Of a stretch of DNA of 27,137 nucleotides, positions 14,770 through 20,201 are shown piece by piece. The position numbers and the translations under genes are program-made. The notes beneath the pieces are model-generated. The model was not told the DNA's origin. It did no database searches and was given only the letters and a program-made list of their open reading frames with translations. This stretch comes from a virus. The stretch lies in the IMG/VR virus record IMGVR_UViG_3300010413_000161, positions 1-27,137 of that record; one strand, 5' to 3'. Numbering within the stretch: position 1 is the first letter of the stretch; each line of letters opens with the position of its first letter.

Positions 14770-15848
14770 ACCGAGAAGGTGAACTCTGGGGCCGGCAGCG
14801 ACGTGAAAGGTTCACCCCGGCCCCGTTGGAGAACTCATGCCTGATCTACTGGAATCCGGAGCACCTTGAGTTCACGATGTTCCCTCCACGAGAGGTAAAA
14901 CGGCTCAGAGCCTACAGCCGTGGACGCAGGCGATGCTTCGGGGAGATTATCAAGCGAGCGGCCAAGGCCGGATTTCCCGTGTTATTCCGGGGAGATAGAG
15001 AAAGCTTTACAAAATGGCCGAAGTTTGATAAAATAATATTAACGCTTGACAGTTTAATCAAGGAGGTGAGGCCAATAGCTATCTGGTGCCAAAAGTACGA
15101 GCAAAGGATCTCGCCAGCACTATGTGCCGGACGTATAATCAAGTGGCCAGAGAAACTTTCTGCTGATAGAAAGAGGCGTTTGGAGGCTGCAAGAAAAGAG
15201 GTTCATAGGTTAAAGAAGATTAAACCTGATGACCGGGATGCCGATTACCACACGTACTGGCGAGCGGCCCAGAGGGAGTACAAGGAACTGCTCCCTTACG
15301 ACCCGTATCCACATTGCAGGAGGTGTCAATTGGGAGAAGAAATCAGGTCCAAGACATGTTTAGGATGGAAGTTCGAACCCACTAGCCCAGTCTGTCAAAA
15401 CTGTAGTCTGGTAATGGATTGCACGTCTTTGATGAGATTAAGGTTGGCTGAGGTTTATTTGAGGGAGCAAACAGATGAAGGCGGGAAGTTAGCTCCAATG
15501 CCTGCAAGACCCAGGCGAAAACGAAAAGGCCGCGGAAAGCGGGAACAACAGGAGGATGATAGCATGGCAAAGAAAAGAACCGGAAAGAAGTCAAAGAAAC
15601 AGGATGTCACCGAGGCTAAGCTGGTGAAGAATCCCAAGGCCAAGAAGGAGCGGAAGGGCAAGAAAGCTTCCACCCCCACGGGCAAGGCCGTGAAGTCAGC
15701 GGCAAAGGACAGCACCTTGTCCCAGAAGCAGATCAAGGATCTCATCAACCAGCTGGAGGCAGCTCGAGAGTCTAAGGACGCGGCAGCTGCCAGGAAGATC
15801 CGGGCAACACTACGGAGACACGGTGTCTATGTCTCCCAGCTCGCGTAG
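14751..15848 (+). CDS. Cys-rich basic protein with Lys-rich C-terminal domain, 365 aa
   Basis: GGAGGTTGAA precedes the ATG (MPWRRIDREGELWGRQRRER). Residues 1-180 are basic and alpha/beta without a known motif. Residues 189-225 hold a cysteine cluster (CRRCQLG, SKTC, PVCQNC, VMDC), probably a zinc site. Residues 250-271 are an Arg/Lys/Gln linker ('PARPRRKRKGRGKREQQEDD'), and residues 272-365 are a Lys-rich domain like the first early protein. A strong internal ribosome site and ATG at codon 272 mean that the last domain is probably also made alone. A terminator-like hairpin follows. The protein likely acts on DNA or RNA, given its charge; no enzyme motif is visible. Confidence 0.75.
   Translation: MPWRRIDREGELWGRQRRERFTPAPLENSCLIYWNPEHLEFTMFPPREVKRLRAYSRGRRRCFGEIIKRAAKAGFPVLFRGDRESFTKWPKFDKIILTLDSLIKEVRPIAIWCQKYEQRISPALCAGRIIKWPEKLSADRKRRLEAARKEVHRLKKIKPDDRDADYHTYWRAAQREYKELLPYDPYPHCRRCQLGEEIRSKTCLGWKFEPTSPVCQNCSLVMDCTSLMRLRLAEVYLREQTDEGGKLAPMPARPRRKRKGRGKREQQEDDSMAKKRTGKKSKKQDVTEAKLVKNPKAKKERKGKKASTPTGKAVKSAAKDSTLSQKQIKDLINQLEAARESKDAAAARKIRATLRRHGVYVSQLA
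15564..15848 (+). CDS. Nested in-frame Lys-rich protein, 94 aa (paralogue of 143-aa early protein)
   Basis: CAGGAGGATGATAGC-ATG is one of the best ribosome sites in the window and begins a 94-aa product in the same frame as the 365-aa gene: MAKKRTGKKSKKQDVTEAKL, a Lys/Ala/Pro-rich middle, then helices ending 'AARKIRATLRRHGVYVSQLA'. The end lines up without gaps with 'AQRKLRKKIRKLGFYLSNF' of the protein at 11520-11951 (shared A, RK, R, R, G, Y, S), and both begin MA(R/K)KK. The simplest reading is a separate histone-like protein whose upstream stop was lost, giving both a fusion and a free form. Two products are inferred from the ribosome site only. Confidence 0.6.
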   Translation: MAKKRTGKKSKKQDVTEAKLVKNPKAKKERKGKKASTPTGKAVKSAAKDSTLSQKQIKDLINQLEAARESKDAAAARKIRATLRRHGVYVSQLA

Positions 15849-15853
15849 ACCTA

Positions 15854-15899
15854 CAAGCCTGGCCCCTCTCCCCGCCGGGGGGTCGGGCTTGTTTTGTTT
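15854..15899 (+). terminator. Rho-independent terminator-like hairpin
   Basis: CAAGCC (15854-15859) pairs with GGCTTG (15886-15891), with an inner CCCC/GGGG stem, and is followed by TTTTGTTT. It stands between the Lys-rich gene and the primase gene, which begins 13 bases later with no room for a promoter, so partial readthrough is expected. Confidence 0.7.
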
Positions 15900-15911
15900 G
15901 GAGGATAAGGG

Positions 15912-16733
15912 ATGAGCCAGGAAAGAATTAACTGTCCATGGTGTTATGATGGGCGATATCCTTTGAGTCTTAGCATTAACCGAGAAAAAGGCGTGTTCTA
16001 TTGCTGGCGTAGATCATGCGGCAAAAAAGGTCCAGTATCACTACTACAAAACGGGGCCTTTAGAGAAGAGATTTCTGAAATACTAGAGAAAGTTACCCCT
16101 GAAGGAAGATCTCCTATTCTGGAAGCAATTTGGAGGCATTCTGAGGGGGTTTTGAAGGATAATTCTACCCCTTTGCTCGAGTTTCCCCCAGGAATCCTAA
16201 AAATTAAACCAAAAATGACGGCATGGAAATACCTCAAGAGCCGGAGGATTGACCCCGTTCCCCTCCAACCTTTTGTCCTACAGAATAACAACTACCTCAT
16301 GTTCCCAATCTACAAGGGATCCAATCTAGTTTACTACGTGCAGAGAAAGATGTACGGGGCTGGACCTAGATACAAGAATGCCAAGACCCCAGGTCGATAC
16401 ATTTTTGTTCCATATCAAATGGCCAAGAAGGAATATTCCCATTTGATAATTGTCGAAGGAGTGTTTGATGCCATCAACATCTGGCAGAAATTAAAAATAC
16501 CAGTGATAGCTGTACTGGGGGCTACTTATGGAAGTTGGAAGGTGACCAGCATTCTGGAGTACATTGCACCAGGTTGTAAGGCAATAGTATGGGCTGATCC
16601 CAATTCGTTTAAGGAACCAATCCAATTCGCCCGTGCACTTGAACCCTTTTGTAAAAGCGTAAAGGTAATTTACCCAAGGAAAAAGGATCCAGGTGAAATG
16701 AATCTAGGTGAACTAAGGAAAGCTTATGAATGA
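15912..16733 (+). CDS. TOPRIM DNA primase (DnaG-like), 273 aa
   Basis: Makes RNA primers for the lagging strand. The N-terminal zinc ribbon has C8, C11, C31 and C36 (CPWC...YCWRRSC), the counterpart of the DnaG zinc domain. A linker to about residue 100 leads to the catalytic core. TOPRIM motifs are LIIVEGVFDA (Glu182), IVWADPN (Asp229, with Asn231 where Asp is usual) and KKDPGEM (258-263). At 273 residues it is shorter than bacterial DnaG and lacks its helicase-binding C-terminal domain, as in several phages that pair a short primase with a separate helicase. GGAGGATAAGGG precedes the start, and the stop overlaps the helicase start by 8 bases. This region is noticeably AT-richer than its neighbours. 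Confidence 0.85.
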   Translation: MSQERINCPWCYDGRYPLSLSINREKGVFYCWRRSCGKKGPVSLLQNGAFREEISEILEKVTPEGRSPILEAIWRHSEGVLKDNSTPLLEFPPGILKIKPKMTAWKYLKSRRIDPVPLQPFVLQNNNYLMFPIYKGSNLVYYVQRKMYGAGPRYKNAKTPGRYIFVPYQMAKKEYSHLIIVEGVFDAINIWQKLKIPVIAVLGATYGSWKVTSILEYIAPGCKAIVWADPNSFKEPIQFARALEPFCKSVKVIYPRKKDPGEMNLGELRKAYE

Positions 16734-17970
16734 AAGTAAGATTGTAGGTCTGTTAAGAACAGCTTCTTACTTTAGAAGATTTGGCTTTCAAATAGACGAA
16801 AGCTTCTTTACTTTAGCTGAAGCAGGTAAGCTGTTTACTTATGTAAAGGAGTATTTTGACAAGTACCCAGACAAAGATTTCATATCGCTTAAAAACTTAC
16901 GCCTTTTAGTAAAGGAGAAAGGTGAAGAGCGTAAGCTGATTTTAAAGCTTATCCCTAAGTTAAAGGTAAAAGGCTACGATGAACAAGTCATCATTGAGGA
17001 TCTTAAAAGATTCATCCAAGATGGAATTATCAGATCCTCACTTATGGATAACCTAGCAGCCATCGAGGGACGCTGTGACTTTGATATTGACGGACTCCGC
17101 AAGGCACTTGACAAAGCTGAAGAACTGGATATCAGTGAAGATATATACAACTATGGGGAAGAGACTATATCATTTCACTACGATGAGGCCAGGATTGCGG
17201 GCGAGCCTATCAAGACGGGAGTTGCGAGACTTGATGATATACTACCTTGGGCCCCCACCAGAAAAGAGATGTGGGTTATCCTTGCACCCCCGGGAAGAGG
17301 GAAGACCCAGTGGATGTTAAACATGCTAGCTAACGCGGCTATGGCAGGGCACACTGGATTATATATAACCTGTGGAGATCAAGGGCGGATCGATGTCCAG
17401 CTGAGGATCGATACCATCGTCTCCGAGATCCCCTACTGGAGATTGATCGGGCCAACTAATAATGCCATGGGACTCCTGGCTAAGAGGATAAAGGCCAGGA
17501 TGCTAAAGAAAGGGGGTAACATATTCATAAAGGACTGGAGTGATACTTCGGCTACACCAGGACAGGTGGAGAACCTCGTGAGGTCAATGAATCCAATGCC
17601 GGATATAGTAGCAGTGGACTATCCAGATATCATGAGGCCGGGCCGGGCATTAAGGTACTCGGAGAAGAGACATGAAATCGGAGGGATCTTTGCGGAGCTG
17701 CGTAGGATCGCCCGCCGGAACGACTTCCTGTTATGGTCCGGGAGCCAGGCAAACCGGGACGCTATTAACCGGAAGAATGTAAGCCTGGAGAACTTGGCCG
17801 AAGACATTACCAAGGCATGGACGGCCGATGGAATCATCGGCTATTGTCAGACACCCGAAGAGAAGGAGGAAGGTATGGGACGGGCGTTCCTGGCCAAGGC
17901 TAGAAGGCCGGGGATAAAACTATACGTCGCAGAATTTAGTGTCGACTATGACACGGGGAGGATAGTGTGA
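16726..17970 (+). CDS. Replicative DNA helicase, DnaB/RecA-fold, 414 aa
   Basis: Unwinds the fork as a hexamer. The N-terminal 150 residues are helical, as in DnaB-type N domains. The RecA core has Walker A APPGRGKT (187-194), then 'GLYITCGDQGRIDVQLRIDTI' (motif H1a region), Walker B PDIVAVDYPDIM (292-303) and 'FLLWSGSQANRDA' (about 334-346, the H3-like sensor). A 'KAWTADGIIGY' segment and a final 'KARRPGIKLYVAEFSVDYDTGRI' fit H4 and the core's last strands. In DnaB the Glu after strand 1 is in 'SLEM'; here the position reads 'TCGDQ', a divergence shared by some phage helicases. It overlaps the primase upstream and the TS-like gene downstream (GTGA). Confidence 0.88.
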   Translation: MNESKIVGLLRTASYFRRFGFQIDESFFTLAEAGKLFTYVKEYFDKYPDKDFISLKNLRLLVKEKGEERKLILKLIPKLKVKGYDEQVIIEDLKRFIQDGIIRSSLMDNLAAIEGRCDFDIDGLRKALDKAEELDISEDIYNYGEETISFHYDEARIAGEPIKTGVARLDDILPWAPTRKEMWVILAPPGRGKTQWMLNMLANAAMAGHTGLYITCGDQGRIDVQLRIDTIVSEIPYWRLIGPTNNAMGLLAKRIKARMLKKGGNIFIKDWSDTSATPGQVENLVRSMNPMPDIVAVDYPDIMRPGRALRYSEKRHEIGGIFAELRRIARRNDFLLWSGSQANRDAINRKNVSLENLAEDITKAWTADGIIGYCQTPEEKEEGMGRAFLAKARRPGIKLYVAEFSVDYDTGRIV

Positions 17971-18656
17971 GAATCTATCAGAACTTCACGGAGATGCACT
18001 CCGAGGTTGGTCGGGATCTTGTGGAGCTGGGTACCGAGGTTCCATCCCACTCGGTCCAGGCTTTCAAGGTACGGGAAGATCCAAACTTCGACATGAAGGA
18101 GATCATCGGCTATGCCTACCGTCTAGATGGATGGCATGACACAGCGGACTGCCTCTCATCTGAAGAATGGTGCTACACGGCAAGAGAACATGCACATCGG
18201 ATGTCGAATTCTTGGCTCAACCCTGGCGAGGCATGGCAGTCCAGAATGGATCTATGGGAGCCGATGTTAAACCAGGATGGTGAATTTGACTATACCTACA
18301 ACGAGAGGATCCGCGTCCAGCTGGATCGGATCTACAAGGAACTTCTCCGACGTCCCAATACCAGGCAGGCGGTCTTGACTATCTATGACAAGGAAGATCA
18401 ACGAGGGTTCGGGGGGAAGTTCAGAGTACCATGCTCACTGCACTACCAGTTCCTTGTCCGGAAGAAGCGGCTGCACATGATCTATTCCATGAGGAGCTGT
18501 GACTACTTCGCCCACTTCAAGGTGGATGTAGCCCTGGCTATTGAGTTCCTCTGCTATATGGCAGATATACTGGGGGTTGCGTATGGAACTTTCACCCACT
18601 TCATCGGGAGCCTTCACTGCTTCAGAAAGGACTGGGAGAGTGCTGGTATATTCTAG
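17967..18656 (+). CDS. Thymidylate-synthase-fold enzyme with Asp at the dUMP-selecting position, 229 aa
   Basis: GTG start overlapping the helicase stop, with GGGGAGG upstream. The C-terminal half aligns without gaps to E. coli ThyA at a constant offset of 10: catalytic Cys156 (VPCSLHYQF; ThyA C146), Arg176 and Asp179 (MRSCD; R166, D169), Asp187 (FKVDVA; N177) and His217 (GSLHCF; H207). 'YNERIRVQLDRIYKELLRRPNTRQA' is the expected preceding helix. ThyA has Asn at 177. Asp there is the feature of T4 dCMP hydroxymethylase, and N-to-D mutants of thymidylate synthase prefer dCMP. I therefore infer a deoxycytidylate methylase or hydroxymethylase rather than a plain ThyA. The protein ends soon after the His, lacking about 45 residues of the usual C-terminus. 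Confidence 0.8.
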   Translation: MRIYQNFTEMHSEVGRDLVELGTEVPSHSVQAFKVREDPNFDMKEIIGYAYRLDGWHDTADCLSSEEWCYTAREHAHRMSNSWLNPGEAWQSRMDLWEPMLNQDGEFDYTYNERIRVQLDRIYKELLRRPNTRQAVLTIYDKEDQRGFGGKFRVPCSLHYQFLVRKKRLHMIYSMRSCDYFAHFKVDVALAIEFLCYMADILGVAYGTFTHFIGSLHCFRKDWESAGIF

Positions 18657-19437
18657 CAAGAAGAAGGGCCTGAAGAAGGAGTACATCGCTTTCATCAAGT
18701 GGTTACACTCCAATCGGACCAGCAACATAAGCATCGAGTCCGGGAACAGGAAGGTGTTTGAGAACCTGGTCTGGGATGTCAACGACTTCTTTAGTCCGGG
18801 CCCAACACTAGAGGATCTGGGGTATGCCCCGGTGAAGATGACTCAGCTGAAGAAGATCTATGAAGACCAGGTACTACTGGGAGAGGCGAAGGAGGTGTTA
18901 AAGAAACAATGGGACAAGACAAGGAAGGGCGGCCGAAGGTATGTTTCAGCAAGTCTATCTTTTGTGACTGGGACAAAAGGGAGCGTTATGGGAGGGCGGC
19001 TGAAAAGTTATTGTATGACCTCTGCGGTCTATATGTTGAACGAGACTGGGGGAAAGATGGTGGTGTTCTACAGGACGACGGAGGCGGTAAAGAAATTCGG
19101 GGCAGACTTGTTATTTCTACAGAACACTTTCAGACGGTACATTCCTTCACAGCTACTCCGCCAGATCCGGACTGTCCGGTTCTACTTTACCCAACTTTAC
19201 ATAGCCTCCATCTATTACCCACTGGCCTACACTTTTGGGGTAAGGGTGCCCCGCCAGAAAAGCAAGTGCAGTTCTGGTTTTCACCGGAGGTGTCACCGCG
19301 ACCTAGAAAGGGCAGACGATCCTGCGACTGTAGCCCTCTACGCCCAGACTGAAAGGTCGTACAGGAGGTACAAGGCATGGAAGTTGGAAAAGGAACACGC
19401 TCGTTCTGCAAGAAAGAAACCTACTGGCAGATGCTAG
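18640..19437 (+). CDS. Divergent second thymidylate-synthase-fold protein, 265 aa
   Basis: I use the GTG at 18640 (AAGGACTGGGAGA upstream), which overlaps the previous gene by 17 bases. By eye it is a distant relative of its neighbour: Cys125 (KSYCMTSAVY), Arg145 and Glu148 (YRTTE) and Asp156 (FGADLL) have the same spacings (20, 3 and 8 residues) as Cys156, Arg176, Asp179 and Asp187 there, and both sit in 'strand-strand-RS/TxD/E-helix' context. The His expected later is missing; the stretch reads 'FYFTQLYIASIYYP'. The C-terminal 60 residues are basic (SSGFHRRCHRDLERADDPAT). It could be a catalytic partner, an enzyme on another pyrimidine, or an inactive scaffold subunit. The family is not certain. 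Confidence 0.6.
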   Translation: MLVYSSKKKGLKKEYIAFIKWLHSNRTSNISIESGNRKVFENLVWDVNDFFSPGPTLEDLGYAPVKMTQLKKIYEDQVLLGEAKEVLKKQWDKTRKGGRRYVSASLSFVTGTKGSVMGGRLKSYCMTSAVYMLNETGGKMVVFYRTTEAVKKFGADLLFLQNTFRRYIPSQLLRQIRTVRFYFTQLYIASIYYPLAYTFGVRVPRQKSKCSSGFHRRCHRDLERADDPATVALYAQTERSYRRYKAWKLEKEHARSARKKPTGRC

Positions 19438-19664
19438 GTGATAGTTCATGCCGGGGGTTTGCAGACTGGGAGCTTGGAATAACTGTCCAGCTTATGTTAA
19501 ATCGGTATAAGGGTTGGCAGGTCTTTGTTGGAAATCTAATTAAGAAACACCCGGTCAGGTACTACCAGTCACTGGAGAGGGCCAAGAAGATGGCCCTTCG
19601 GAGTCTGGTATTTAGGCTAAGACTAACTATAGAAAGATTAGAAAGGGAGATAGATGACCTCTGA
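19377..19664 (+). CDS. Hypothetical basic helical protein, 95 aa
   Basis: The ATG follows AGGAGGTACAAGGC and lies inside the end of the second TS-like gene (61-base overlap in another frame). The product opens MEVGKGTRSFCKKETYWQML and continues 'GFADWELGITVQLMLNRYKGWQVFVGNLI', then two helices rich in Arg, Lys and Leu ('SLERAKKMALRSLVFRLRLTIERLEREIDDL'), probably a coiled coil. Two cysteines lie near the start. It is followed by a tiny membrane protein and dCMP deaminase. Function unknown; a small adaptor of the nucleotide module is conceivable. Confidence 0.65.
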   Translation: MEVGKGTRSFCKKETYWQMLGDSSCRGFADWELGITVQLMLNRYKGWQVFVGNLIKKHPVRYYQSLERAKKMALRSLVFRLRLTIERLEREIDDL

Positions 19665-19725
19665 AATCATTGGGTTGACATTGGTAGTCCTGGTCTTAAT
19701 CATCATAGCAGGGGGAAGATCATGA
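19654..19725 (+). CDS. Tiny single-pass membrane peptide, 23 aa
   Basis: AAGGGAGATAG-ATG gives MTSEIIGLTLVVLVLIIIAG and GRS, then TGA overlapping the next ATG as ATGA. Nearly the whole product is one membrane helix (residues 5-19). Its start overlaps the preceding gene by 11 bases. It is either a real membrane microprotein or a coupling leader for dCMP deaminase. A consensus TTGACA lies inside it (19675-19680), but no good -10 follows at the right distance. Confidence 0.5.
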   Translation: MTSEIIGLTLVVLVLIIIAGGRS

Positions 19726-20201
19726 GACTTTCAAGGGAAGAATATTACTTCAAGGTAGTTATGGCCGTGGCCGAACGAAGTACCTGTGACCGCGGTAAAG
19801 TCGGGGCGATCCTGGTAAAGGACGGAAGGATTATCTCAACCGGGTACGCGGGGGCACCGGCAGGAATGCCTCACTGTGACGAGGTGGGCCATGAGTTTCA
19901 GAAGAGGCGGATGGCACATGGCATGAAGTTTGAGTCCAAGCATTGTATTCGTACTGTCCACGCTGAGCTGAACGCCATACTCCAGGCGGCCAAGTTTGGA
20001 GTAGCCGTAAACGGGGCAGACCTCTACTGCAAGGTGTTCCCTTGTTATGACTGTGCTAAAGCTATTGTTAACGTTGGTATAAAGAAAGTTTATGCCTGGT
20101 TTGCCTATCAGCAGATGGATGCCCCGGCTAACCTGTTGGTAGACGCCGGGATAGACTTCAAGGTGATGGATCATGGATCTGTGGAAGAACCTTCGGAATA
20201 G
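19722..20201 (+). CDS. dCMP deaminase, 159 aa
   Basis: Converts dCMP to dUMP, the precursor for thymidylate or hydroxymethyl-dUMP. Zinc and catalytic residues are intact: HAELNAI (His80, Glu82 as proton shuttle) and PCYDC (Cys108, Cys111). The substrate loop 'GYAGAPAGMPHCDEVGHE' matches the 'GYNG.P.G..HCD..G' of phage T4 and Bacillus dCMP deaminases. 'TCDRGKVGAILVKDGRIISTGY' is the standard N-terminal strand pair. Length is typical. It is coupled by ATGA to the membrane peptide upstream and overlaps the polymerase start by 29 bases, so its product is made together with the replication enzymes. T4-type enzymes are allosterically set by dCTP/dTTP; whether that holds here cannot be read. Confidence 0.92.
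   Translation: MRLSREEYYFKVVMAVAERSTCDRGKVGAILVKDGRIISTGYAGAPAGMPHCDEVGHEFQKRRMAHGMKFESKHCIRTVHAELNAILQAAKFGVAVNGADLYCKVFPCYDCAKAIVNVGIKKVYAWFAYQQMDAPANLLVDAGIDFKVMDHGSVEEPSE

Noticed and set aside
18909-19352. A 147-codon plus-strand frame (MGQDKEGRPKVCFSKSIFC...) inside the second TS-like gene.
   Set aside because: It lies within the TS-like frame, which has matching Cys/Arg/Asp spacing; the second half of the alternative is Pro/Leu/His-rich shadow sequence.
19675-19704. A promoter starting at the perfect TTGACA in the 23-aa peptide gene.
   Set aside because: No acceptable -10 at 16-18 bases; the hexamer is explained by the coding sequence.
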